The notes under the pieces were generated by a model, which was not told the DNA's origin, did no database searches, and saw nothing but the letters and a program-made list of their open reading frames with translations. Source: Trichuris trichiura (Eukaryota; Nematoda; Enoplea; Trichinellida; Trichuridae). Taken from it: a stretch of DNA of 64,000 nt. Shown piece after piece: positions 30,910 through 40,991 of the stretch (the first letter of the stretch is position 1; every line of letters begins with the position of its first letter). Made by a program: the position numbers and the translations under genes. The stretch covers positions 186,001 to 250,000 of the forward strand of contig JBAJFE010000048.1 in assembly GCA_037903355.1 (NCBI GenBank), in the 5' to 3' direction.

Positions 30910-32200
30910 AAAGACAGAGAGAGACCGACGAGCTCTGCACTACAGTATCGCTGGTCATCAGTTGTAACGTTATGTAGGCTCAGCATTAGCCACACATTTC
31001 TTCGGTAATAAACTCTTTTGCACAAGCTCAATAAATCGCCCAAGCAGTCACGCTCTCCTGGGCAACTCCGCAGCTTGCTTGCTTCGAAATGTCAATTCCA
31101 GAAAGCGACCTGGTATGAACAGAAACAGCGACCTACATGTTTTTCATTGAGGTGCTCCAATGAGTTTTATGAAGCTCGATCTTCTGCGACTAAAAACGCA
31201 TTCCGCTGCGAACCAAGATTCATTGCTTGCTTGTAAACGATTCCTTTCTATTTGCTACGGGGTGTAACCATGATCCCAATAGCACTTTATTTTCTGTCTA
31301 GCACTTAACGCACTGATGCTTGTAAATTTAAGTGATTGGCCAAGTTAAAGCTCCAATGTTGGTAAGGAAGTAATGGAGTTCTGGAAGTTTCACTTTTGTT
31401 TTCTTGATAAAACTCGTCGAAAGATTAAGTCCTGCAGTGTATTTTTGAAATCCAGCTATTTTTTATGCTAAGTTCACTGAATATGAACGTTATGCAGTCT
31501 AGACTTCGTCTTCCAGGAAGAGGAAGCGGAATGTGAAAGAAGTTCTTATATATCAATCATACAACCGCAATAAACTGGGGCCAATACCAGAAGTAAAAGG
31601 ACAATTCATCATTACATAGACCTTCGGCCATTGCATATTTGCAGTTTTACCACGTGTCAAACAATAAGAATGGACACCAAACAGAACTGAGTATGGAAGA
31701 TTATCTTTACGGATTATTGAACAATGAAAGCTACAAGGAGTGCACCCGAAAGAACTTTGGCGAAATGTTTAAGTCAAGTAATAAGGTATTTCCGTCTTGA
31801 ACTTGATCAGTTGCTTCAATTGTTATTTAAATAGATTTACGGTGGATATCTCCCGCACCCGTTAACAACTGACAATGCGTGGGTTGTGGGAAACGTTCTC
31901 GTAGTTAAATCAAATCAGAAATGTTTGAATGCTCTAGACGTATACTCGACTAAAAATTACATGAACCTGAAGTGGAAATACATCAATGAGTCTCAGGTCA
32001 CGAAAATACCGCAGCTTATGTCAGCCGTATTCCCAAGCGCAGTGTTCAAAAAAGTTTATGGAAATCCAATGCAGAAGATAATGATAGCTGCTTCCCCACT
32101 TCCCCTGCTTACTATCTTCATTCTGCTCATCTCACAAATGTTTGCTCCGCTCCCGATGTTTACCCTATTACCTTTAATAGCCCTTTTGGCCACATTACAG
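23269..32200 (+). CDS. NUDT9-like (ADP-ribose pyrophosphatase family) protein with C-terminal hydrophobic region; split gene, incomplete
   Basis: Four exons with GT-AG borders. A, 23269-23406: Cys-rich start and ICYKTSNLNEA. B, 23675-23949: VPDEVRSW, then PRNPEGRTGFGGQGLLRNIG and FPIIIR. C, 31645-31785: KNFGEMFKSSNK. D, 31835-32200: IYGGYLPHPLTTDNAW, LKWKYINESQ, PSAVFKKV, then hydrophobic PLPLLTIFILLISQMFAPL and TLLPLIALLATLQ up to a GTAGGA donor. NPxGRTG, IYxGY...TDNAW and KWxxIN occur in this order in NUDT9 and the TRPM2 NUDT9-H domain. Introns A-B (268 bp) and C-D (49 bp) join in phase 0. B ends in phase 2, so at least one exon, expected to hold the Nudix box, is missing between 23949 and 31645. 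Human NUDT9 ends shortly after the KW..IN region; here the frame runs on into membrane-like segments. The 5' end is uncertain: an in-frame ATG at 23218 could also be used. Confidence 0.6.
25548..26822 (-). mobile_element. mariner element, degenerate
   Basis: Left end AGTTCGAAAAGTTCCCCG and right end CCGGGAACTCTCTGAAC are imperfect inverse repeats around a mariner transposase. It lies in the long intron of the NUDT9-like gene, on the opposite strand. Confidence 0.75.
25654..26646 (-). pseudogene. mariner transposase pseudogene
   Basis: The N-terminal part (26646-26158) is open: FAVRANIKFLSKLGW, YEWRRCFKEVREANKDHQRAG, then the second helix-turn-helix DCRITIRRIARMTGI, up to TTEDER. Stops and shifts follow. 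Remnants of the catalytic core are MATIFWDSDGVILTDFLRG (second Asp) and PYSPDLALSNFSLFPKLKEH (third-Asp region, normally YSPDLAPxD). Clearly inactive. Confidence 0.85.
27478..28180 (-). mobile_element. 5'-truncated Penelope-like element
   Basis: GIY-YIG coding on the minus strand, followed downstream (27485-27620) by the family end CTGACGACGGAACTGGAGC and TGCCAACGGATGGATGAG. The reverse transcriptase is missing. It abuts a (TTA)n microsatellite at its truncated side. Confidence 0.8.
27632..28177 (-). CDS. Penelope GIY-YIG endonuclease domain, open frame (truncated protein)
   Basis: 181 codons without a stop. Residues 5-20 (YYNGIGERILRLSRSL) match the Penelope linker between reverse transcriptase and endonuclease. 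Residues 49-65 contain VVYEVWCGCNASYVGET, the GIY-YIG strand pair with a CxC before it. Residue 72 is the Arg of NRFG. VVEHS is at 106-110, and RRVKEALYSR at 131-140 holds the catalytic Glu. The N-terminal RT and the true start are gone; the ATG used is internal. A palindromic element and microsatellites lie upstream. It may be neutral debris, but it is the best-preserved endonuclease in the window. Confidence 0.7.
   Translation of the reverse strand: MFLPYYNGIGERILRLSRSLDFNSFHGISLLSMVRSNKITASFDRRLIVVYEVWCGCNASYVGETYNTLLNRFGAHVSYVGRYKEEMQTLSQPEKVLEKTVKASAVVEHSSRCSLDLRLQIICHESRLHLRRVKEALYSRHNHLINCCKGVEVSTAWDAFISKTKCCFLSPDLPPLLLMPI
28200..28290. repeat. (TTA)n microsatellite, about 30 units
   Basis: Uninterrupted TTA/ATT triplets for about 90 bp, followed by pyrimidine-rich sequence. 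A second, shorter (TTA)n run lies at 28556-28600 on the other side of the palindromic element. Confidence 0.95.
28360..28545. mobile_element. Palindromic Penelope-end element (third family)
   Basis: Arms start TTTTTGCGGCTTTGCAA and end with the inverse TTGCAAAGCCGCAAAAA. They include AACGTCAACTCGCGGAGC and a hammerhead-like box CTGATGAC, AGGCC/GGCCT, GATA or GAAA on opposite strands. A related half-copy is at 44085-44195. It seems to have inserted into a TTA repeat. Confidence 0.75.
28415..28448 (-). ncRNA. Hammerhead-like core, third family
   Basis: Minus strand CTGATGA, C, stem AGGCC/GGCCT, then GATAGC; the inverted partner arm keeps GAAAGC. Position 17 after helix III would be G, which does not support cleavage in this copy. 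Confidence 0.3.
28556..28600. repeat. (TTA)n microsatellite
   Basis: Short imperfect TTA/TAA run flanking the palindromic element on its right side. Confidence 0.8.
29150..29365. repeat. Left arm of a large inverted repeat pair
   Basis: Contains GCATTCATTGAATGCGCGGA, AAGCGGCACAGG and GAGAGCAAGCC. Its diverged inverse is at about 30505-30720. The pair brackets a hAT MITE and a Penelope fragment. Confidence 0.65.
29467..29947. mobile_element. hAT-type MITE (family of 2648)
   Basis: Internal sequence clearly matches the family (GCTGATTGGCTGGAAGGGAG, TACGTTCTCACCTC, GCATGCAGCTTCC, CCTCACCGTGAGAA). The ends are decayed and no target duplication is visible. Contains a C-run at about 29828-29844. 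Confidence 0.75.
29950..30410 (+). mobile_element. Penelope remnant: endonuclease tail plus terminal region
   Basis: Plus-strand copy of the 27478-28180 family. It has a decayed endonuclease tail with the HLRR region (TTTGCACCTGCGCCGGGTCA), then CTGACGACGGAACTGGAGC at 30242, and the terminal phrase GAGCAACTGTTCCGTTTAATT. The coding has stops. Confidence 0.75.
30505..30720. repeat. Right arm of the inverted repeat pair
   Basis: Inverse partner of 29150-29365: GGCTTGCTCTC, GCCGCTTAATCCGCGCATTC, GGTGCTACC-like blocks. Together the arms look like the ends of a fold-back element disrupted by later insertions. Confidence 0.65.
30869..30908. repeat. (GA)n microsatellite
   Basis: About 40 bp of GA dinucleotides, interrupted after 30908 by CAAAGAC. 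Confidence 0.95.
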
Positions 32201-32314
32201 GTAGGAGCTTTTAGTGCCTTTGCCCTATATAAAACGGATTAAAGGTTAAGCAAACCTTAACAACTCTTCCTTGTCCTTTTCAGATTGCTCTTTATTATTC
32301 TGGAGATAAAACGT

Positions 32315-32420
32315 TTTGGTACGGGACTATAGGTTTTTATGTTTGAATGGCTTTTTTATTCAGACTATGTCCCGTTAAAAATACTATACTACTAATCAAG
32401 TTCCGCAACTTTCAGGCTGC
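32315..32420 (+). mobile_element. Penelope end fragment next to the NUDT9-like exon D
   Basis: TTTTGGTACGGGACTATAG and TATGTCCCGTTAAAAATA match the outer ends of the elements at 11863 and 62476. It lies just past a possible next exon (after CTTTTCAG at 32282) and may have damaged the 3' end of that gene. Confidence 0.55.
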
Positions 32421-32754
32421 GCATGAGCCGTTACGAGTAGGCGTCAGCACACAAGGTGAAACTTCAGGCCTGGTCAGAAACCAAGTTTTCTCAATGATAT
32501 CTGATAGCTGTGTTAAAAAACTTTCTATTCGAGTAATAAAACGGAACGCCTAGAATAATATTCTGCAATTAAGTTGGTGACAGCTTGTTTTAGCTGAAAA
32601 GTGAAGGAGAAAAAAGATTCTGTAGTAGAAGTTCTGAGACTTCTTCTCAAGGTAACCACACAAAGCCTATGTAAGAAGTCGAACTGAAACGAGTAACCCA
32701 GGCACAATGTGCAGCTTTCCTAAATACCTTTTGGTAAGGGTAGAGGTTTTTAAT

Positions 32755-33115
32755 CAGTGTTTTTCAAGCTTAGAGTCGCCAGTGTCACCTATTCTGATTA
32801 TCCCATATAGAGCTCGCTCATTGGCTGAACGCGTGGATTAAGAATGGGGTGTAGTCAGCTTCGTAAGTCGTATGTGAGGTTATAGGTTTGCAAGCGTGTT
32901 TGCAGAAACCGTTTCCATACATGTACTGACTGGTCAACTTCGCAAGCGCTGATTGGTTGAAATGGCGGAGAGGGTAGACGACGTAACTCTGAATTCAGCA
33001 ATATCAGTCATACGACTTCATCTTCGCAGTACCCATGATACCTGACTTGCGGACTCTCCTGTGTGCTTCAGTAAAACGGCTTAGGTGGGGTGAATGCCCA
33101 CCGTGAGACTCACTG
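32755..33115. mobile_element. hAT-type MITE (family of 2648), diverged
   Basis: CAGTGTTTTTCAAG at the left, GTGAGACTCACTG at the right. Flanking octamers agree at only 5 of 8 positions. Confidence 0.65.
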
Positions 33116-33487
33116 GTCTAAATTATGAAAAATCTTAAACGTTAGAGAAGCATGACCAGTAATATCGTTGACAAAGTGCTACTTGAGCTTTCGTTTTTTA
33201 ATTACTCTCATTCTTCTCTAACAGCAGTGATAATTGATGGGCATGTAGAATTTTTCTTTTCCGCAGTTTAATTCCTGTTTGAATTGTTTGTACGGAGCTT
33301 ATCCGGTTGAAAAATACAAAACTTTCTATTAGAAAGTCCTAGCTTTCAGGCCTCGCATTACCCGTCCTCAGCGGTACTAAAAGTTAATGTAAGAAGTCCT
33401 ATCTTTCCCTTTCAGGACATTGCTAAGTATTAATAAAACAAAGGTGACCTGCATGAAAACTGGGTGCTTTGTGACGGGTTGGAGTTT

Positions 33488-33653
33488 CATAGTGTTTGAT
33501 CTTCTACGGCTTTTCCCGTTTATTTGTTGTACTGGTATCTGTAACTGAACGAAACAACTGCTCTACCAACGGTTGGTAGAGCAGTTGTTTCATTCAATTA
33601 CAGATACCAGCACAACAAATAAACGGCAAAGCCATAGAAGATCAAACACTATG
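33488..33653. repeat. Perfect-looking ~80-bp-arm palindrome of Penelope end
   Basis: CATAGTGTTTGATCTTCTA at the left is met by its inverse at 33653. The centre at about 33570 is CTACCAACGGTTGGTAG. The arm matches the outermost Penelope sequence seen at 30350-30410 and 55000-55050. Confidence 0.8.
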
Positions 33654-34274
33654 TGACCTGCATATAACATTCTGTGGTATGAGGGCAGTTGATCTGAGGA
33701 CTGATGCAGCTACAGAGTAAGTTGCAGATATGCTGTGTCAGAGCCATAAATATGTTGGACAAAGAAATGATTCGCACGCCTGACGCAGAACAAAGCAGGA
33801 TAGCGCGTAATGCTACCCCGTTGGAAATAAATGATTTACAATTCAGGGTTTGCAATTGAGACCATGACGTGTCTGTCCTCAAAAATGTTCTGTTATATCT
33901 TTGGCCCATTCTCAACTGCAGATAACAGAAACTTTACGGACACGGAGGGCGATCTCCACATTGCGTCTGTTTGTTGGAGAGATTGTAGTGGCATCTGCCA
34001 CAAGGACTGATATTTCACTTTTCCGAAAAGTGCTTTAGCGATGAACAGAGAACCTGTTTGTCTGTCTGCAAAGGGTTTGTTGTGTGTTTGAAGATACTTC
34101 CGCATTAATTCCTGGTACGCATATTAGCCTCACCACTTCACACCTGCAGGAATTCCTACATACACATGAACGCACCCAGCATTCATGACCGCGCCATTAA
34201 TCCTCTTTTCCTACCCGAGCTAGTTTCTGTTAATCTTGTGAAACAGCCGACCCACTCACCTCCTTTTGGAGGTA

Positions 34275-35780
34275 CAGTAGGCCCTCGTTATACGCGGTCT
34301 TTTTATTCGCGGATTTGACTCAACGCGGTTTGTCTTTAGAAAGCAATGACTTAATTTTTAGCAGAGATTGACGAACCGCTGCTGAACATGATAGCAGCGC
34401 AGTATCCTTTTTTGTGTATGTAGTGGTAGGATTCCATGACGTGGCCTGAGAAAATGTTTTTTTCTATTCTTATGTCTTCTCAACCCTGCGCGTAATGCTA
34501 ATACCTCGTGTTACTCCAATGAGCTATCACTCACTTGTTGCTTTTAGTTTCTCATTACCCCAAATTAAGCTTAGGTGCCTCATGCTATTGTAAGTCAATT
34601 TCTTAAATCGTAATGGCTTATGAATAGTAATGAACTTCCTTACCCATAGAAGCAGTTAAGTTTTCAATATTGACTGTCTCAGAAAGGCTGCATACGTTTT
34701 CTGAAGAAACATTGTAAGATCGCTTAATGCAGCAAAGTTTTAAATTTGCTTAAGCTAATTGCCTGCTTGATGGATTAAGAAGTCTGTTAACAACAGCAAA
34801 GATTGAAAATGCTAACAGCACAGCTTAGTCTACTGAACTTGAAATGTCGTTTGTGTGCAACAATTTTAAGTAAAAAAAATGAAATTTGCAGCATAGTTTA
34901 ACCACTTCTATTAGTGAAAAATGCAAATGGATGTCAGAATCGTCACCCCATTATGTTCATCCAAGATAGTCGTTGCTCAATACTGACAGCTGCTATACGA
35001 CCTGGGTTTTAATTGTTGAAGGTTGAGAATGCTGAGAGAAGAATTTTATGCTTAGGTGACAATAGAAGATGGTTGCTTCAAAGCTTCCGGAACGCTTTTG
35101 CTTCTGCAGCCAGCAGAAGTTAATTAACTTTCAACATAGGCCTTTCGGATCACCAGTGACTTATCATCAGCATGAACTCTGCCACTCAGCGGAAAAGGTC
35201 ATACCGCCTGAAAAATCTTCTACCTAGCTAACATTCAAGTAAAAGATAAAGCTGATGTGAAGGTGCAAGCAACGATTGTTGGTAAAGACGTACTGGAATC
35301 AATGGCGCCAGCTGAGGTTCAGCGATTTTACTTTTCGCTTACATCACTGAAACAGTTTCTTTGCGCGGAACTGTAGTAGTTCATGCGGAGTACGCAGTCT
35401 TTATTGTTACGATGTAGTCCGTAGCTTCGTACTAACTTTGTTTATACTGAAATAACGGGGCAATACCGTAACAATAAAAGCCTGTATATTTCGCGTACAG
35501 CTGAAACAGTGTATTCTGAAAGTAATTCGCATTCCAATATATTTTTGGATAGTTGAATGTCATTATTTTCTTTAATATGTTCTTCACTAAACTATTTATT
35601 TAACACTAATTGATATTAGTAACTACGAGCAATTTCGTGTCTATTTGTAGTGTACACGAGAAAGCGCGCATGTTATTTACATAGGATTCTATATTTTGCG
35701 CAGGGGACTTGACTTTACGCGGAATTTGTTATACGCGGAAAGTCCTGGAACCAAAAACCGCGAATAACGAGGGCCTACTG
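34275..35780. mobile_element. 1.5-kb pogo/Tigger-type non-autonomous element
   Basis: CAGTAGGCCCTCGTTATACG at the left and CGAATAACGAGGGCCTACTG at the right, with TA on both sides (34273-34274, 35781-35782). The ends are unusually well preserved. The interior is A+T-rich and non-coding, so a source transposase must be elsewhere. Confidence 0.9.
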
Positions 35781-35789
35781 TATTTATGA

Positions 35790-36590
35790 AGACTGTTCAT
35801 CCCGTCTGTCAGTCTCTGTCTGGCCTCTCGTTTCCAACGTTTTATACGCTACGTGATATCGTATACTCAATAAACGGTTGCTAGAATGTCTCAAAAGTGT
35901 GTTATCAGCAATTAAGCTAAGACACAATAGAGTTTGCATCAATACTTTCCAAGGTGCGATAAAAAGATTGAGGGAAACCGTGAGCTTGATCGAGCCGTAT
36001 GATCATGGGATTTTTAACTGTAAGGTTCATAACTAAGCAAGAATTAGCAACAGAAATGTTCGATATACCGTAAAATCGCCTTCAGTATCAGACAAATGCA
36101 ACAACTTTGGTGGCATGTAGTTTTTTTCACAACTGCAAAGCTCCAAGGTTTTAAGTAATGAACAGTGGGAAAATTGTTTGATGTTTGATCAATGTTAAAA
36201 CTGTGAGGCAGCCAAATGGAGAGGAAGAATTCGACTAAAGAAAGAATAACATTGTAGCATTTTGTAACAGGCACATATGTTTACATGATAAACTTTTCGT
36301 GCAGTACGTCCCATTTATGATCAGACTTTGCTCCAGAACTTTTGCGTCCTTTCTTGACCTGTCATCAGCTATAAGAACCAGTGGAAATAACGAGAGAATA
36401 AGATGATAATTGAATCAATTAACAGATACAAAGCGCGTTTTTAAAGTGTGTGTAGCTTAAGCCCGTTTATTATTGTATTTTTGTATCTGTCAGCTGCTTT
36501 TAAACCCATATTTTGTGGAGCCAATCTAAAAATTCAACGTAATAAACTTTATGGTTATCCATAATTGGCCTTCAGTTCACAGCTTCAGTG
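35790..36590. other. No gene recognised
   Basis: Only short overlapping frames and no repeats of note. Confidence 0.4.
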
Positions 36591-36592
36591 CG

Positions 36593-36596
<4 letters not shown>

Positions 36597-36627
<31 letters not shown>

Positions 36628-36638
36628 CGTGCGTGTGA
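36597..36638. repeat. (GT)n/(GTGC)n microsatellite
   Basis: About 26 bp of GT dinucleotides followed by three GTGC units. Confidence 0.95.
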
Positions 36639-36842
36639 TTTAGCAGCAGAGAAATGCAGAAGAGCATTAAAGCAAATTTATATAACAGATTTTTTTTCAA
36701 GTTAATGTGACTTCCTGGTATAACCTTGACGATGAGTTGGAGCACCACATGTATTTTTTTAAGATAGCTTTGAGAAATGGAGCTGATGGCAAGTAAAATG
36801 GAAAGATAAATAAAAGACCAGCATATGGAACAAATTACATTA

Positions 36843-37433
36843 TAACTTCCAGTATCCGAACTAATTGTTGTAAGGGGAGGATATTCAGGATAATCGAGAA
36901 TTTATTTACTTTACTTCTTTTCATCCGTCTGTACTCATTTTGTGCATTTTTCCTTCAAGACAAGATTGTGTAGATTTCGTACGAGCGCTGTCTGAGAGAT
37001 AAGAACACATTAAAAAGTCAATCATTTGTGAAAATTGTAGTAAGCTAGCGTCTGGTTGAAAATTGTTTTGCGCTTCGTAGCCGCATGATCACGGATGCTG
37101 TTTAAGCACAGAAAACATTGTGTGTCATGCTTTTCCCGCGTTTCGATCCATCTTAGGACATTTTCTACGCAATGGAAAGCCTCATTGTTTGAAGGGACTC
37201 ATTGCTTGGAGATACTTTGTTTCAATAGTGATATCTAGACAGATATCTAGGTAGAAGAAAAGAGAAAGAAAATGATACATAGACTTCAAAAGAATAACAG
37301 TACTCATAAAACAGCGTTTTGGAAAGAGAAAAGAATATCTTCACAGCGTGACGGATTACAACTTGAAGGCTATGTATTCATTTTGTAAGTCTATTGCTCT
37401 CTTCGAGGAGTCCGGACAGTCAAAATTATAGTG
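36843..37433. mobile_element. pogo-like element, uninterrupted copy of 18253-19926
   Basis: Shares GTATCCGAACTAATTGTTG, AAGCACAG and the right end AAAATTATAGTG with 18253-19926. It ends at TA. It serves as the empty-site comparison for the nested copy. Confidence 0.7.
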
Positions 37434-38289
37434 TACCTTGATGTCGGAATTTTTGATTATCTGAATTTCTTTTAGCAACAGTTCAGTTTCTAGTGTAGTT
37501 GATACAGCAGCCATCGCATCAATCGACTGCCAAATTTGATTAATAGATAAGCAGCTCTGTCTGGAAGTACTGGAAATCAAGGCATGGGTGAAAATGTCGT
37601 AAAGCAAACAGTTCCAGTGCAACAAAGTAGCCCATACTTTGTCCACCTCTAGCGTTAGTAGCTCGCGCAAAAAAGGTTTGAGTTGGACAAGTTTCACATC
37701 AGTGAAATTTATTATGCTAGTTATAATGTTCCTGCTGTTTCGTCGGTGCGAAGTAAAAGTAAAAACACTGCACCACAAGTTAACGGAGCTTCCGGGACTG
37801 GCCTTGTACTCTAGTCAGCGTGATGGTAAGGGCAATACTATCTGCTTGCAAGGTACTTATACGCACACGGACTCGCATGTAAGCACGTTGCAAACCTCGG
37901 CGGAGCAACGAGAAAAGCTGCAACTAACTCAATTCCTGTTACCAACGAATTTCAATCTTTAGGAATTAGTGAAGCTCAGCTGTATTCTGTAGCGACCCAC
38001 GATCAGAAACCTTTTCCTTTTCTCCTTTGCGAACTAATTAATTGCCCATGACTATGATTGTAGTAGAAGAGATAATGCGTCTCCCCATGGGAAAAGATAA
38101 CGGTCATTTGTCGACCATTTGTCGTGATCTACGTTTTTAAACGCATTTTTAAGAGAAATTAAACAGTTGTGTCAAAAGCAGTTGTGCTGATCGAGCAGCG
38201 AAAGTACCTAATACACCGGTGACCCGAGAGGCTATCTATATCCATGTCTGTTGACTCCGTTGCCGTCAAAGTACCGCCATTTTGAACCT

Positions 38290-40840
38290 ATAGTCCAGCG
38301 ATTTGGTTCAAAAGAGTGGAAGCTCAGTTCCAAATTGCCAGGATAACCGCTGATAAAATAAAGTTCAACTACATTGTCAGGGGACTGGATGCACCTGTTC
38401 TGGAGCAATATTTCGATATAGCGGGCGGTCCACTGGCGGAAGAAAGGTATGAAGCACTAAAGCGACGGGTACTGGATCGATTCGCCGACTCTAATTAGAA
38501 GCGCTTCCAGACGCTCTTGTGCAGTATGCAAATCAGAGATGACAAACCGTCGCAATGTTTGCAAAGGATGCTTCGCAAAGTACCTTCAAACGTTGGCAAT
38601 GTGAACGCGATCATTCGTCAGCTCTGGATCCAACAACTACCCCTAAACGTGCAGACGTGTTTGACCCAAACCGATGAGGGCGACATGAATAAGCTCACGC
38701 GATTCGCTGACAAAGCCTAAAAGGTTACTGGAATGTCCGAAGCTGCCAGGACAGCCTTCAGCAAGTGTAAAGAAAGGCTCGCCAACGCAACCCTCCTGTA
38801 GCATCTATCATCCAACTGTACGCTGGCACTGATGGTCGATGCATCAGATACAGCCATAGGCGCTAGATTGTAGCAATGGAAAAACATGGCATGGCAACTA
38901 CAGTTGAACCCCCGTAAGTTGACCACCCAACAGACTGGGAAAAACTGGGCAACATAAGAGGTGGTCAACATATGGAACCTGTGGGTATAAGTGGATCAGC
39001 TGAATAGATTGCAGTTGAGCCACCATAAGTTGTCCATTTAACAGACTGGTCGATCTACAGAAAACAAACTAGCACTGCGCCTATATATCACGTCACGGCT
39101 AAAACGTTCAACTTCCAACTTACGGAAGTGGTCAACTTCCCACTTACGGAGGTTGTCCTTGCGCTTACTAACGTGCAGACAAACCAAGTGGTCAAAATTC
39201 TGTCAACTTAGGGAGGTAGTCGCCATATAGGAGTGGTCAACTTTGGAGGTTTAACTGTACTTGGTTTCTTCTCAAAGAAATTATCGCCCGCACAACAGAA
39301 ATACTGCACATACGATTGAGAGCTAACAGCAGCTTACATGTCTGTCTAACATTTTCAGCATATGTTGGAAGGCCGACCATTTATTCTGTATGCTGACTAC
39401 AAACCTTTTACTTTGGCCTTAATGAAGAAATCCAACAACGACACTCCACGCCAGGTCAGGTACCTCGACTTCATTGGGCAATAAACTATTGAGATTAGTT
39501 ACGTTACTGGAGCAGCAAACGCCGTCGCGGATGGATTATTCCGTATATCAGCAGTAGCCTTTCCATCTCTGATCGACCACGAGGAGTTGGTCAACGTACA
39601 GAAGGAAACTGAAGAAATTCAGCGTATCTTGAGTTCTCACACAGCACTCATCCTGAAGCAATTGCCAATTGGAAATGAAAACATTCCTTTCTATTGCGAC
39701 GTCTCGACGCCACATATAAGCCCGTTCATTCCACGGCAGTTTTGAAAAGCCATTTTTAACCATTTGCATAGTCTATCGCGTCCAGGGATAACAGCAACAA
39801 GCTGACTGATCAGACAACGTTTTGTGTGGCCTTCAGTCACGAAAGATTGCGCCAGATGGACACGCGAGTGCCTGGCATTTCAGAAAACGAAAATTCACAA
39901 GCACACGCGGTCTCCATTAGGAACCTTCACAGTCATAACTGAACGTTTTTCGCATGTCCACACCGGCATCGTTGGGCCATTGCCACCAGGAGACGGATAC
40001 TCATCCATCCTTACGTGCATCGACAGGTGTACTCGATGGCCAGGAGCTATACCAATAGAAAATGCGTCCACAGGGACCATATCAGTTGTCTTTGTGCAGC
40101 GTTGGGTCAACAGGTTCGGTATCCCACGAACAGTAACCACTGATCAAGGATGCCAATTCGATTCGTCCGTGTTCAGTTACCTTGCAGAGTTTCTGGGAAT
40201 TATGCGGATCAGAACTACCGGTTAAAACCCCGAAGCTGACGGTTCGGTGGAACGTATGCATCAGCAACTGAAGACTGCAATCATTTGCCAGAAGAAAAAC
40301 AATTGATTGCAAGCACTTCCACTAGTTTTATTGGGCATGCGCTCAGCAGTTAAAGAGGACATCGGATTCTCCGTAGCAGAACTGCTTTATGGACAAACTA
40401 TCCGCCTTCCTGGAGAATTTATGGTCACATCCAAGCAGCCCATAGGCAACCCTTACAACCTTATCTCAGACATACGAGCTGCTATTCGAAAAATGATACA
40501 GACTACTACCAGCTGCCACGGCAGCCTCACTCCATTTGTCTACAAAGACCTGATGAACTGCTCACATGTATTCATCGAAAAAGAGGAATGATACAACCGT
40601 TACGGCACCCTACGATGGACCTTACTGCGTCACAGAACGCCATACGAAATTCTTCACCCTATATATACAAGGGAAACAACGTATCCTTGGTCTCGACCGA
40701 CTAAAATCAGCCTTCATACCGGCAGACAACGGGCCTCAATTGAAATCTGAATTGCCAACGACCCCAAATTCTCTCCCAATCAAAAACCTGATTTGGTCAC
40801 AAATCTCACAAAGTTTCTGTTCGTATCGTTGGCGCTAGGC
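38290..40840 (+). pseudogene. Gypsy gag / RNase H / integrase remnant, protease and RT deleted
   Basis: Gag: VEAQFQIARITADKIKFNYI, YEALKRRVLDRFADSN and, after a stop, KPSQCLQRMLRKV up to LTRFADKA (about 38720). It then joins directly to an RNase H start (AFSKCKERLANATLL, LALMVDASDTAIGA), so protease and reverse transcriptase are missing. RNase H resumes after a MITE (HMLEGRPFILYADYKPFTLAL). Integrase follows: GPLPPGDGYSSILTCIDRCT and TVTTDQGCQFDS. In-frame stops are scattered throughout. Not capable of transposition on its own. Confidence 0.85.
38901..39257. mobile_element. pogo MITE (357 bp) inside Gypsy RNase H
   Basis: CAGTTGAACCCCCGTAAGTT to GGAGGTTTAACTG, with TA at 38899-38900 and 39258-39259. 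RNase H coding resumes on the far side, which marks it as a later insertion. Confidence 0.9.
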
Positions 40841-40991
40841 GGTGGACACCTGCAGCGAACCACAATCCGAAACCTTTTCCTTTTCTCCTTTGCGAACTAA
40901 TTAGATGCAAGAGACTATGATTACAAAAGAAAAGATTACGCGTTTCCCCGTGGGAAAAGATAACGGTCATATGTCGACCATATGTCGTGAC

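Noticed and set aside
30701..31043. Ser/Leu-rich and Arg/Glu-rich frames
   Set aside because: Translation of the (GA)n microsatellite in different frames.
37436..37778. Minus-strand frame of more than 100 codons (VDKVWATLLHWNCLLYDIF)
   Set aside because: Looks protein-like but matches no family I recognise and overlaps the end of a pogo-like element; could be TE debris.
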